A stretch of DNA of 64,000 nt, taken from NCBI RefSeq assembly GCF_003201355.1, contig NZ_QICL01000008.1:100593-164592 (forward strand), in the 5' to 3' direction. This DNA is from Indolivaga alginatilytica. GTDB taxonomy: Bacteria > Bacteroidota > Bacteroidia > Bacteroidales > Dysgonomonadaceae. Positions 8,380 to 17,101 of this stretch are shown piece after piece. The notes under the pieces are model-generated. The model saw nothing but the letters and a program-made list of their open reading frames with translations, did not search any database and was not told the DNA's origin. The position numbers and the translations under genes were made by a program. Numbering within the stretch: the first letter of the stretch is position 1; every line of letters starts with the position of its first letter.

Positions 8380-9195
8380 TTAGAGGTTCGACATTGAACG
8401 CACTAATAACTTTGCTTTATTGTTTTCCTTTTCTAAAGCCTTAATGATTTTTTTGTCATTAAACTCTGAAAAGTGATAAGGGTAAAGGTATACAGGCGAT
8501 ACTTTTTGAGCAGCATCTATAAACATATCGTCGGTCATTGTATAAGGCGTATTTTTAGGAAGGAAAGCGATGTACGCACCTTTCAGTTGTTCCATCTCCG
8601 GAATGTTTTCTGTATCTCCTGCTATATATACTTTTTCGCTTCCTAAAGTTAATACATAACCATTGCCTCTTCCTTTTGGATGATAATATTCGCCATTATC
8701 TTTTTTATTTTCAATATTATATGCGGGAACGGCTTGGATATCAATTTTTTCGAAAATTGTTTTATCTCCATTGTTAAGAACTTCACCATAACCGATTGAG
8801 TCTGCACATACTTTTGATACTATAAAACGGGTTTTAGCTTGTCTTATCTGCTCAATAGCTCCTAAATCCAAATGGTCGGAATGTTCGTGAGTCAATAGAA
8901 TTAAATCAGCTTTAGGTAACTTCGAATAATCTGCAACTTTTGAATATGGATCTACGTGTATTATTTTTCCATTAATTTCAAGCATGAGAGATGCATGTCC
9001 CACTAAAGTAACATTCAGTTCTCCCAATTTGGTGATGTAACTATCGGATGTCAACGGTTGTGATGGGGATTCTTTCATATCACTATTATCGCTGGAAGCG
9101 CTATTGTTAATAACCTCTACTTTTCTATCACTATTGCAAGCAGTTCCGATAGATAGTAGAGCTGCTGCCGTAAAAAACACAATTAAACCTCTCAT
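8380..9195 (-). CDS. MBL-fold metal-dependent hydrolase lipoprotein (UlaG-like)
   Basis: A 271-residue protein with a lipoprotein signal peptide; the lipobox cysteine is Cys20 (IGTAC). The metallo-beta-lactamase fold is shown by HEHSDH at 103-108, the two-metal site, and by VTLVGHASLMLEINGK and the later IAGDTEN. The class resembles UlaG-type lactonases and NAPE-PLD-like hydrolases; the substrate cannot be read from sequence. Lipidation places it in the envelope, odd for a gene lying between recJ and recQ, so shared transcription need not mean shared function. A 29-base palindrome lies about 90 bases upstream. Confidence 0.88.
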   Translation of the reverse strand: MRGLIVFFTAAALLSIGTACNSDRKVEVINNSASSDNSDMKESPSQPLTSDSYITKLGELNVTLVGHASLMLEINGKIIHVDPYSKVADYSKLPKADLILLTHEHSDHLDLGAIEQIRQAKTRFIVSKVCADSIGYGEVLNNGDKTIFEKIDIQAVPAYNIENKKDNGEYYHPKGRGNGYVLTLGSEKVYIAGDTENIPEMEQLKGAYIAFLPKNTPYTMTDDMFIDAAQKVSPVYLYPYHFSEFNDKKIIKALEKENNKAKLLVRSMSNL

Positions 9196-9285
9196 ATATT
9201 GACTATCATTTTTGTAAATAAGTAATATTAAATATGTATTACTTTAGATTATAATTAAAACTATCTCTTGTTTTTATTCCTAAAT

Positions 9286-9314
9286 CAATTTTAAGGTCTT
9301 AGACCTTAAAATTG
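9286..9314. repeat. Extended perfect palindrome at the recJ stop
   Basis: CAATTTTAAGGTCT (9286-9299) and its exact complement AGACCTTAAAATTG (9301-9314) flank one base: 14-base perfect arms, the most symmetric copy of the family. The recJ stop (9306-9308) lies inside it; the next gene starts about 90 bases downstream on the minus strand. Confidence 0.85.
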
Positions 9315-11027
9315 TCCTTTATCAATATCCTTTATGTATAATTGAGTGTTAGTTTTTCCGTTATGAATGTTTTCTTCCAATGTATAGCAAATGTCATAGA
9401 GACCTTTTTTGATCATACTAAAACTATTGCTTTGCCTGAAAGCGATGCCATGCATGGGAGTGTTGAGTGACGAATCTACCATGTCTAATTTGATATGGAG
9501 AGAATCTTTACCTACTAATTTGCTGTTTCCATAATCAGCAACGTCTTTTGAGACAAAGATCGGATTAAGATTTTCCGGGCCGAACGGTGCAAATTTATCC
9601 AAATCGGAAACAAATTTATTATTGATATCGATAAAATTTAATTCAGCATTAATATCAATCTGAGGACGCATCATTTCAGGAGCAATAAGTTCTACAGACA
9701 TTGCTTCGAAACGGCGTCTGAATTCAGATAAATTTTCTTCCTTCAACGAAAGCCCTGCTGCATAGGTATGCCCTCCAAAGTTTTCGAGTATATCTTTACA
9801 TGCCTCAATGGCTTTATATACATCAAAGCCCATAACTGATCTGGCAGAGCCTGTAACTAAGTTGTTCGATTTAGTCAGAACAACTGCCGGGCGGTAATAT
9901 TTCTCGGTAAGCCTCGATGCTACGATTCCTATTACACCTTTGTGCCAATCTTTATTGAATATAACTATGCTGTTAATCTTAGTTATATCAAGTTCCGATT
10001 CTATAAAGTTGATCGCTTCTTCTGTAATACGCTTATCCAGTTCGCGGCGATTTGCATTATAATGGTCTATATTTTCACTCTTTAGTTTTGCATCGAGTGC
10101 TGTATTCGATAAAAGCAGATCAACCGCTTCCTTTCCGTTCATCATGCGCCCCGAGGCATTAATACGAGGACCTATTTTAAATACAATATCACTTACGGTG
10201 ATCGATTTGTCATTTAGTCCGCAAATATCGATGATGCCTTGTAATCCCATACTGGGACTGGAGTTGAGTTGCTTTAATCCGTAATAAGTCAGGATTCGGT
10301 TTTCACCTGTAAGGGGTACAATATCAGATGCTACGCTTACAGCAACTAAATCGAGAAGGTCGAGTAACTCCGAAAAGTCAATTTTGTTATTCTGAGCTAA
10401 AGCTTGTGCCAACTTAAAACCGACTCCACAGCCTGATAAATGTTCGTAAGGGTAGATCGAGTCTACTCGTTTTGCATCTACAACAGCTACAGCATCGGGC
10501 AATGTTTCATCAGGCATGTGATGGTCACAGATGATGAAATCAATCCCTTTACTTTTTGCATATTTTACTTTTTCGATGGCTTTTATACCACAATCAAGAG
10601 CAATAATCAGTTTTACATCTGTTTCGGCTGCATAATCTATTCCCTGCTCCGATATTCCGTATCCTTCATCATATCTGTCGGGGATATAATAATCGAGATT
10701 GGTTGTAAACTTTCTTAAGAACTTGTAGACTAATGCCACTGCTGTGGTTCCGTCTACATCATAATCACCGTATACCAAAATGCGTTCTTTCTGTCCTAAA
10801 GCATTCTCGATTCTATCGATAGCTTTATCCATATCGGGCAAGAGAAAAGGATCGTGAAGATCTTTTAAACTTGGATGGAAGAATTTTTGAGCTTGCTCAA
10901 CGGAGTTGATCCCGCGTTGAATAAGTAGTTGACACAGAGCCGGATGCATACCCAACTGAGTTGATAGCTCATCTCTTATTTCTGTCTCTTTTGGTGTAAG
11001 TGGTTTGTAATTCCATTTGTAAATCAT
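9306..11027 (-). CDS. recJ: RecJ single-stranded-DNA-specific 5'-3' exonuclease
   Basis: RecJ degrades single-stranded DNA 5' to 3' in recombination and repair. The 573-residue protein has the DHH phosphoesterase motifs in order: YGDYDVDG (87-93), DCG (about 145-147), ICDHH (ending at 170), and SGCGVGFKLAQAL, then the DHHA1 region with GPRINASGRM and the GGHTYAAG nucleic-acid-binding motif. It is first in the minus-strand unit recJ / MBL hydrolase / recQ. About 316 bases separate it from the TonB receptor upstream. Confidence 0.95.
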   Translation of the reverse strand: MIYKWNYKPLTPKETEIRDELSTQLGMHPALCQLLIQRGINSVEQAQKFFHPSLKDLHDPFLLPDMDKAIDRIENALGQKERILVYGDYDVDGTTAVALVYKFLRKFTTNLDYYIPDRYDEGYGISEQGIDYAAETDVKLIIALDCGIKAIEKVKYAKSKGIDFIICDHHMPDETLPDAVAVVDAKRVDSIYPYEHLSGCGVGFKLAQALAQNNKIDFSELLDLLDLVAVSVASDIVPLTGENRILTYYGLKQLNSSPSMGLQGIIDICGLNDKSITVSDIVFKIGPRINASGRMMNGKEAVDLLLSNTALDAKLKSENIDHYNANRRELDKRITEEAINFIESELDITKINSIVIFNKDWHKGVIGIVASRLTEKYYRPAVVLTKSNNLVTGSARSVMGFDVYKAIEACKDILENFGGHTYAAGLSLKEENLSEFRRRFEAMSVELIAPEMMRPQIDINAELNFIDINNKFVSDLDKFAPFGPENLNPIFVSKDVADYGNSKLVGKDSLHIKLDMVDSSLNTPMHGIAFRQSNSFSMIKKGLYDICYTLEENIHNGKTNTQLYIKDIDKGQF

Positions 11028-11245
11028 TATATATTGTTTTTTTCTTTTCTCTGTCGGGGTAGAAGCTTTGTTATGCCTCTAATGCTCTTTGTATCAGTGA
11101 TTATTTATATATAATATTATAGCTGACACATTTAGGTATATCTCGTAAAGATACTATTTATATATAACACTGAATAGTGATTTTGTGTTTTTGTTGTTGA
11201 AAAAAAAATGAGAATTCCAAGATTTATTGATTAATAATTCTTTAT

Positions 11246-11260
11246 AAGGCTGCAAACCTT
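11246..11260. repeat. Degenerate palindrome AAGGCTGCAAACCTT
   Basis: A variant of the interspersed palindrome with altered centre, about 220 bases upstream of recJ. It resembles the copy upstream of the beta-lactamase (TAGGTCTGCAACCTT), also followed on the + strand by TTATT. Confidence 0.5.
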
Positions 11261-11310
11261 ATTGTAATTTTGCGGGCTGAAAAAACAGAGATAGCTCTAA
11301 TTATAGTCTA

Positions 11311-11336
11311 AGGTAATAACCTACGTAAGGTTACCT
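11311..11336 (-). terminator. Possible hairpin after the TonB receptor gene
   Basis: AGGTAATAACCT, then ACGTA, then AGGTTACCT forms a nested inverted repeat just after the receptor's stop on the minus strand. There is no strong T tract, so it may be a processing or Rho-related hairpin. Confidence 0.4.
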
Positions 11337-11343
11337 GTACGGA

Positions 11344-13755
11344 TCAGAAATCAGCTACAATTTTAAAATTTAGTTGGCGTCCCGTTAAGTAATTGGGTAC
11401 TGCAAATTGCTGGTTAAATACATTGGTAATCCAGTAGTATGAATTTGTATTGCTTATTGCAAAGAGGTTAAATATATCAGCACCAAACCAAATGTTTTTG
11501 AATGATCCTAAAAATGTGTTGTTGTTTCTTATTTTAAAATCCTCCCCTAAGGCTTGCCATGCAAAGCCGATATCGACTCTGCGATAGGCCGGAGTTCGGA
11601 AGAATCCTTTTTCGAAAAATTCGGCATTAGGCGATGCTTGTGGTAGTCCTTGAGATAAGTGACCTCTGAGGTTCATTGTCAGGCGTTCTATTCCGGGGAA
11701 ATAGTCTTGAAAAAACAAGGATATATTATAACCCTGATCGGTAGGCAGTGGTGCTTTTATACCGTTTACGGTTTGTTGGGTTTTCATTAAAGAGAAGCTT
11801 ATCCAACTATCCGAGCCTTTTACAAACTCGCCGAATAGTTTCATGTCCCATCCCATTGCATATCCTGTTCCCGAGTTTTCTCCCGAATATCTGATCTTGA
11901 CGTTATCAACGGTATATGGAACCAAGTCGGATAATTTCTTATAATACACTTCGCTTGTAAATTTAAAAGGGCGATCCATTGTTTTGAATTTATAATCGCC
12001 TCCTACTATGAAGTGTATTGATTTCTGAGATTTTATGTCTTTATTGAGAACAACCACTGAGTTTTGCCCTGTGGTTACTATCTTCTGATATTCGCGATAG
12101 AAAGGTGCCTGATAATAAATACCTGTCGCAAAACGTAAAGTAATATCTCTCTTGGTGTCGGGTATCAGTGCTATGGATGCACGGGGACTAATAATAGTTT
12201 CGTCATTAAACGTCCAATGGCTGGCTCTTATACCTGCATTGATATATATAATATTATCTCCCGAAGTGAATTGATAGGTATCCTGTAAAAATCCGGCATA
12301 TCGGTTGCTGTTTATTATATTATCCGATCTCAGATTGGAATATACACTTACTTTGTCTCCAAGGTTGGGTAGGGAGTGACCTGCCGAATCGCGAACACTC
12401 CATTCTTTTATCTGATCGTCTATTTTTTCTTGTTGAATAGTTATTCCCCAACGTAGAGCGTGTTTTCCAAATTTAAATGAGCCAAGATGGCGGATATTCG
12501 ATACATCTATATTCAGATTGTTGCGTGCATGTTCCAAATACGAACCGACACCTAATAGGTTACCGTTTTCACCTTCCATTCCGTTGGACGAAAGACCAAG
12601 ATCAGTTAGTCTATATTCTCCGCTTATATCATAACGTTCGTATTCTCTTGAAGCGAAAGCCGATCCCATAAATTCTATTTCGAGATTATCGGTTAGCTTA
12701 CCTTTCATACTCAATGCCCCGAAGTAAGTCAGGAATTTATCATTCTCCTGACCATCAAAATAAACAGTGAAGTTTTTTGCATTGGCAGCCGAGCCAAATC
12801 GTGTCTGACGGCTTTGAGGTATAAATTTATAGACGTTGCTGGATACATTGCCTAAAAAGCTGACTTCCCATTTCGGAGATAATCCGAGAGTCATATAAGT
12901 TTGTGCATCTACAAATGTGGGATCGTATTCTGCGCTTGTATCTAAAGTGCCGAGTAAGGCCCGTGTTGTTTTGTATCTGAATCCGGTTATCTGGGTAAAG
13001 CGTCCGCTGGAACTTCCGACATAAGCATTTGCACCCAATAAACTCCCTGCAACAGAAGCTTCGAAGGTTTGTGGTCTTTTGTATGTAATATCAAGGGCAG
13101 AAGCCATCCTGTCACCATAGGCAGCTTCGAAACCTCCTGTTGAGAATTTTACTTCTTTAGCCATGTTCGGATTTATGAAACTAAGTCCTTCCTGTTGCCC
13201 CGAACGGATCAGGAGCGGTCTGTAGATTTCTATTCCGTTTACATATACAATATTTTCATCATAATTACCCCCGCGAACCGAGTACTGAGAACTCATCTCA
13301 TTTGTATTGCTTACGCCCGGTCCTAAAGCGAGTATAGACTCGATACTTCCTCCTGTGGGATCGGCCAATAGATTAGTCTTTCCTATTTCTATTTTTCCCA
13401 TAGTAGTTGTTTGGCCTTTTTCTCCAAGGATAGTTACCTCTTCTAATACGGTTTCCCGCATCATCATATTGAGAGTCATGTTTCCGATGACTTTAGCAAT
13501 CTGTTTTTTCGATGTTTGATAGCCTACCCTCGAAAATACAATGATAATGGAGTCTCCCATCGGTACGGATATCTGGTACTTCCCCTGATTGTTAGTGAAA
13601 ACACCCAATGAAGAGCCTTGCAGCGATACACTGACAAAATCTACAGGGCTATTGTCGAAATTGGTAACAGTACCACTTATCTTAGCCTGCTGAGCTGATA
13701 GATTGAAAGTGAATAGAAGAAAAGCTAAGATTGTGTATATCGGATGTTTAATCAT
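11344..13755 (-). CDS. TonB-dependent outer-membrane receptor with carboxypeptidase-like N-domain
   Basis: An outer-membrane gated channel energised by TonB. The best start is the ATG at 13753-13755, which gives a clean signal peptide (MIKHPIYTILAFLLF, cleavage near LSAQQ); the frame extends to 13803, but that would place the start at the predicted transcription start. Domains: a CarboxypepD_reg-like beta domain (about 25-110), a plug domain with GGNYDENIVYVNGIEIY, and a large C-terminal beta-barrel ending in phenylalanine (FKIVADF). There is no SusD partner beside it, so it is not a standard glycan-uptake pair; substrate unknown. Confidence 0.9.
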   Translation of the reverse strand: MIKHPIYTILAFLLFTFNLSAQQAKISGTVTNFDNSPVDFVSVSLQGSSLGVFTNNQGKYQISVPMGDSIIIVFSRVGYQTSKKQIAKVIGNMTLNMMMRETVLEEVTILGEKGQTTTMGKIEIGKTNLLADPTGGSIESILALGPGVSNTNEMSSQYSVRGGNYDENIVYVNGIEIYRPLLIRSGQQEGLSFINPNMAKEVKFSTGGFEAAYGDRMASALDITYKRPQTFEASVAGSLLGANAYVGSSSGRFTQITGFRYKTTRALLGTLDTSAEYDPTFVDAQTYMTLGLSPKWEVSFLGNVSSNVYKFIPQSRQTRFGSAANAKNFTVYFDGQENDKFLTYFGALSMKGKLTDNLEIEFMGSAFASREYERYDISGEYRLTDLGLSSNGMEGENGNLLGVGSYLEHARNNLNIDVSNIRHLGSFKFGKHALRWGITIQQEKIDDQIKEWSVRDSAGHSLPNLGDKVSVYSNLRSDNIINSNRYAGFLQDTYQFTSGDNIIYINAGIRASHWTFNDETIISPRASIALIPDTKRDITLRFATGIYYQAPFYREYQKIVTTGQNSVVVLNKDIKSQKSIHFIVGGDYKFKTMDRPFKFTSEVYYKKLSDLVPYTVDNVKIRYSGENSGTGYAMGWDMKLFGEFVKGSDSWISFSLMKTQQTVNGIKAPLPTDQGYNISLFFQDYFPGIERLTMNLRGHLSQGLPQASPNAEFFEKGFFRTPAYRRVDIGFAWQALGEDFKIRNNNTFLGSFKNIWFGADIFNLFAISNTNSYYWITNVFNQQFAVPNYLTGRQLNFKIVADF

Positions 13756-13810
13756 ATTCTGCTTGGAATGAATTTCTGGAAATCTCTGTGAAAATAGATT
13801 CAATAATGCT

Positions 13811-13842
13811 CAAAGTTAATTTATATTTTAGAATTTATACAA
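13811..13842 (-). promoter_or_regulatory. Promoter of the TonB receptor gene
   Basis: On the minus strand TAACTTTG (13811-13818) fits the -7 consensus, with TTG at 13840-13842, 21 bases away. Transcription would start near 13804, supporting the ATG at 13755 as the true start. Confidence 0.55.
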
Positions 13843-14024
13843 GGACGAAGGAGCAGATTACCTGTTGTGGATGAAAAAGTTTATTTTATTAATACTTTCT
13901 TATCAAAATTATCTATTGGCAATATGCTTGTGTATCTTGTTTTTAAGTGTAATCGGATAATGCCTTCTTAACATTCTGTTGACAATTTTATGGATAAAAA
14001 AGAATGGAATGTGATAATAAGCTA

Positions 14025-14032
14025 TAACTTTG
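14025..14032 (+). promoter_or_regulatory. -7 box of the kor operon
   Basis: TAACTTTG matches TAnnTTTG, 73 bases upstream of korD. The rest of the 13756-14104 interval, between the divergent receptor and kor genes, shows no gene. Confidence 0.55.
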
Positions 14033-14104
14033 TATCCATTCAACTGACCGGAAAACGAAATGTGGAATTATCAAAAGTAAATTGACAACTATCTATAATA
14101 AGAT

Positions 14105-14332
14105 ATGGCAAAAGTAAAAGGAACAGTAGTGGTCGACGTCGAACGATGTAAAGGCTGCGATCTCTGTGTTGTATCCTGTCCTTGTGACGTGCTTGAATTG
14201 CAGGCTCGCGAGGTAAACGAAAAAGGATATCATTACGTATTTATGAAAAATGAGGATGCATGCATCGGATGTGCCAATTGTGGCTATGTTTGTCCTGATG
14301 GATGTTTAACCGTATATAGACAAAAAGGCTAA
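14105..14332 (+). CDS. korD: KorD, 2x[4Fe-4S] ferredoxin-type delta subunit
   Basis: A 75-residue ferredoxin-like subunit with two cluster motifs: CKGCDLCVVSCPCD and CIGCANCGYVCPDGC. It accepts electrons from the catalytic subunits of a 2-oxoacid:ferredoxin oxidoreductase and passes them to free ferredoxin. It is the first gene of a four-gene operon (delta, alpha, beta, gamma), the usual order in Bacteroidales. The 54-base gap to korA suggests cotranscription. Confidence 0.93.
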   Translation: MAKVKGTVVVDVERCKGCDLCVVSCPCDVLELQAREVNEKGYHYVFMKNEDACIGCANCGYVCPDGCLTVYRQKG

Positions 14333-14386
14333 TTTCTTAGGAATATTAGTCTTTTGTAGTATATTAACTTACTCCAATTAAAAGTT

Positions 14387-15469
14387 ATGTCAGAAGAAAT
14401 ATATTTGATGAAGGGCAACGAGGCAATCGCCCATGCTGCAATTCGCATAGGAGTTGATGGCTACTTCGGCTATCCTATTACTCCCCAATCGGAAATTATA
14501 GAAACATTGATGGCCGAAGCTCCCTGGACAACAACCGGTATGGTTGTAATGCAGGCTGAGAGCGAAACCGCCTCTATCAATATGGTATATGGAGGTGCAG
14601 GCTGCGGTAAAATGGTGATGACATCATCGTCAAGTACAGGTATGAGCCTTATGCAGGAAGGTGTTTCTTTCCTTGCAGGAGGTAATTTGCCTTGCCTGCT
14701 TATTAATGTAATGCGTGGTGGTCCCGGTCTGGGAACTATTCAACCATCTCAATCTGATTATTTTCAGACTGTAAAGGGTGGGGGACATGGCGATTATAAA
14801 ATGATAACTCTTGCTCCGGCATCGGTTCAGGAAATGGCCGATTTTGTAGATCTGGGGTTTGAACTTGCGTTTAAATATTCGACACCTGCTACCATACTTG
14901 CAGATGGTGTAATCGGACAAATGATGGAAAAAGTAAAACTTCCAGAATTTAGAAGAAGACGTACAGAGAAAGAAATACGCGAACAATGTCCTTGGGCAAC
15001 GTTGGGCAAACCTGCCGATCGTAAACCCAATGTTATTACGACCCTTCAGTTGGATTCTGCCGTGATGGAAAAATGTAATTTAGATTTGCAGGCAAAATAT
15101 AAAGAAATTGAAGCCAATGAAATAAGATATCAGGAGATAGATTGTGAGGATATAGATTATCTTATAGTAGCCTTTGGGTCGGCTGCCCGTATCAGTCAAA
15201 AAGCGATTGAACTGGCTAGAGCAGAAGGTATAAAGGTGGGAGTATTAAGACCGATAACACTGTGGCCTTTCCCAACGAAGATTATTAAGGAATATGCTTC
15301 GAAGGTAAAAGGGATATTGACTGTAGAAATGAATGCCGGACAAATGGTTGAAGATGTACGTTTATCTGTAAACGGGCAAGTTCCGGTTGAACACTTCGGA
15401 CGTTTGGGGGGAATTATTCCTACACCTAATGAAGTAGTTGTTGCTTTAAAAGAAAAAATGGGTTGTTAG
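14387..15469 (+). CDS. korA: KorA/VorB, 2-oxoacid:acceptor oxidoreductase alpha subunit
   Basis: The 360-residue alpha subunit carries the pyrimidine-binding side of the thiamine diphosphate site and a domain II. Clear family features are the start KGNEAIAHAAIRIGVDGYFG followed by YPITPQSEI, and the GVSFLAGGNLPC and GGPGLGTIQPSQSDYFQ segments. Related enzymes act on 2-oxoglutarate (Kor) or branched-chain 2-oxoacids (Vor); these are hard to tell apart by eye, so the Kor symbol is provisional. Role: oxidative decarboxylation of a 2-oxoacid to acyl-CoA with ferredoxin reduction, or the reverse. Confidence 0.9.
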   Translation: MSEEIYLMKGNEAIAHAAIRIGVDGYFGYPITPQSEIIETLMAEAPWTTTGMVVMQAESETASINMVYGGAGCGKMVMTSSSSTGMSLMQEGVSFLAGGNLPCLLINVMRGGPGLGTIQPSQSDYFQTVKGGGHGDYKMITLAPASVQEMADFVDLGFELAFKYSTPATILADGVIGQMMEKVKLPEFRRRRTEKEIREQCPWATLGKPADRKPNVITTLQLDSAVMEKCNLDLQAKYKEIEANEIRYQEIDCEDIDYLIVAFGSAARISQKAIELARAEGIKVGVLRPITLWPFPTKIIKEYASKVKGILTVEMNAGQMVEDVRLSVNGQVPVEHFGRLGGIIPTPNEVVVALKEKMGC

Positions 15470-15515
15470 TTTTAAATCGCAACCCCTTATTAATGTACTT
15501 AAGGATATAAATAGA

Positions 15516-16274
15516 ATGAGCACCAGTATAATAGATCCAAAGAATTTGGTATATGCCAAACCCGTATTGATGAACGAAACCCAGATGCATTATTGCCCGG
15601 GTTGTTCGCATGGTGTTGTCCATAAATTGGTTGCAGAAGTAATCGATGAAATGGGCTTGAAAGAAATAACTATAGGTATAGCTCCTGTGGGCTGTGCTGT
15701 ATTTGCATATGATTATTTAGATATCGACTGGCAGGAGGCTGCACATGGTAGGGCTCCGGCTTTGGCTACTGCGGTAAAACGCTTAAATCCTGATAAGATG
15801 GTATTTACATATCAAGGCGATGGAGACTTAGCTGCCATTGGTACTGCCGAAACTATTCATGCTGCCAACCGTGGCGAAAATATTGCTATTATTTTTATAA
15901 ATAATGGTATATATGGTATGACCGGCGGACAAATGGCTCCGACTACTTTGATGAATATGAAAACTTCGACTACGCCCAATGGTCGTGATACCCATGAAAA
16001 TGGATATCCATTGAAGATTACCGATTTATTGGCTCAATTGCCGGGTGTTTGTCTGGCTACACGACACAGTGTACATACAGCTGGTGCCGTGAAAAAAGCG
16101 AAAAGAATGATTGCTAAAGCTTTCCAGAATTCGTTGGACGGCAAAGGTACTTCTATTGTAGAAATAGTTTCTACTTGCAGTGCCGGTTGGAAAATGAGTC
16201 CTGCAGGAGCAAATGACTGGATGGTAGAAAATATGTTTCCTGTATATCCTATGGGTGACATAAAAAATATCTGA
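15516..16274 (+). CDS. korB: KorB, thiamine-diphosphate-binding beta subunit
   Basis: The 252-residue beta subunit holds the catalytic thiamine diphosphate and the core [4Fe-4S] cluster. MHYCPGCSHG gives the first pair of cluster cysteines, and GDGDLAAIGTAETIHAANRG with the following FINNGIYGMTGGQ is the ThDP/Mg motif. It follows korA by 46 bases. Its stop (16272-16274) is the first base triplet of the next repeat element, so the gene's end abuts the inserted sequence. Confidence 0.93.
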   Translation: MSTSIIDPKNLVYAKPVLMNETQMHYCPGCSHGVVHKLVAEVIDEMGLKEITIGIAPVGCAVFAYDYLDIDWQEAAHGRAPALATAVKRLNPDKMVFTYQGDGDLAAIGTAETIHAANRGENIAIIFINNGIYGMTGGQMAPTTLMNMKTSTTPNGRDTHENGYPLKITDLLAQLPGVCLATRHSVHTAGAVKKAKRMIAKAFQNSLDGKGTSIVEIVSTCSAGWKMSPAGANDWMVENMFPVYPMGDIKNI

Positions 16275-16381
16275 TCTGAGACCTTGAATAAGTAACTGAA
16301 AGTATTTAATGACCTGTTTTATAAATATAACTAGCTTTGGCTTTTATACTTACCAAAGCAATAAAAAGGTCTGAGACCTTA
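16272..16381. repeat. Long-form palindrome element between korB and korC
   Basis: A 110-base element with a partial palindrome at its left end (TGATCTGAGACCTT, 16272-16285) and a perfect one at its right end (AAGGTCTGAGACCTT, 16366-16380). The interior TATTTAATG, then TTTTATAAATATAACTAGC and TTACCAAAGCAATAAA aligns with the copies near 625 and 50564. It splits korB from korC and ends 15 bases before the korC start. Confidence 0.85.
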
Positions 16382-16396
16382 AGAAGAAAATAAATA

Positions 16397-16954
16397 ATGG
16401 TAAACGAAATTATTATAGCCGGATTCGGTGGACAAGGCGTATTATCGATGGGTAAGATTTTAGCTTACTCAGGTTTAATGGAAGGAAAAGAGGTTTCGTG
16501 GTTTCCGTCATATGGTCCCGAACAACGTGGAGGAACAGCAAATGTAACTGTCATATTGAGTGACAATACTATCAGTTCGCCTATTGTTAGTGAATATGAT
16601 ATTGCAATAATATTGAACCAGCCATCACTCGATAAATTCGAATCTCAGGTTAAGCCGGGAGGTATTTTGCTTTATGATCCCGAAGGTATTCCACGTGCGC
16701 CCAAAAGAACCGATATCTCGGTCTATAAAATAGAAGCTATGGCTACGGCCTCCGAGCTTAAAAATCAGAAAGCATTCAATATGTTTGTTTTGGGTGGATT
16801 GCTTAAAGTGTGTCCTATAGTTACATTAGAGCATGTAATGATGGGCTTAAAAAAATCTCTTCCCGAAAGGCACCACAGCATGCTACCCATGAACGAACAA
16901 GCTATTTTGAAGGGAATGGAAATTGTAGAAGAAATGAATAAATCTGCTTCATAA
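16397..16954 (+). CDS. korC: KorC, 2-oxoacid oxidoreductase gamma subunit
   Basis: The 185-residue gamma subunit binds the CoA-exchanging side of the 2-oxoacid oxidoreductase. Diagnostic segments are IIIAGFGGQGVLSMGKILAY near the start and WFPSYGPEQRGGTANVTV. It is the last gene of the kor operon, separated from korB by a 122-base gap filled by the repeat element; coexpression is still expected because no terminator-like hairpin with a T tract is seen in the gap. Confidence 0.93.
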   Translation: MVNEIIIAGFGGQGVLSMGKILAYSGLMEGKEVSWFPSYGPEQRGGTANVTVILSDNTISSPIVSEYDIAIILNQPSLDKFESQVKPGGILLYDPEGIPRAPKRTDISVYKIEAMATASELKNQKAFNMFVLGGLLKVCPIVTLEHVMMGLKKSLPERHHSMLPMNEQAILKGMEIVEEMNKSAS

Positions 16955-16990
16955 TATCAAAATCAATAAAGCGGCTCATTTGAAATAAAA

Positions 16991-17033
16991 AAATACCCGG
17001 GTTGTATGTTGCAAACATATTACTTGGGTATTT
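16991..17033 (+). terminator. Hairpin after korC
   Basis: AAATACCCGGGT (16991-17002) pairs with ACTTGGGTATTT (17022-17033), and an inner TATGTTGCAAACATA adds a second short stem. A-rich and T-rich flanks make it usable in both directions. Confidence 0.6.
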
Positions 17034-17050
17034 AATTTGAAAAATATTGT

Positions 17051-17058
17051 TAATTTTG
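17051..17058 (+). promoter_or_regulatory. -7 box before the GGR-type flavoprotein gene
   Basis: TAATTTTG fits the -7 consensus, 44 bases before the ATG at 17102. No correctly spaced -33 element. Confidence 0.45.
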
Positions 17059-17101
17059 TCGATAACAAAAATAGTAATTCTACCTTATCAAAACTGGATA
17101 T

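Larger units (their letters stand above)
11028..11343. other. Non-coding interval between recJ and the TonB receptor
   Basis: No convincing gene. It holds a degenerate copy of the palindrome family (AAGGCTGCAAACCTT, 11246-11260) and a hairpin at 11311-11336. On the + strand TAATTTTG at 11265-11272 looks like a -7 box, but no + gene follows. The remainder is AT-rich, with several TATATAA runs. Confidence 0.6.

Noticed and set aside
10440..10718. 92-codon + frame opposite recJ
   Set aside because: Overlaps conserved RecJ motifs on the other strand and shows no recognisable features.
11265..11272. + strand TAATTTTG as a promoter
   Set aside because: No + strand gene follows; downstream genes are on the minus strand.
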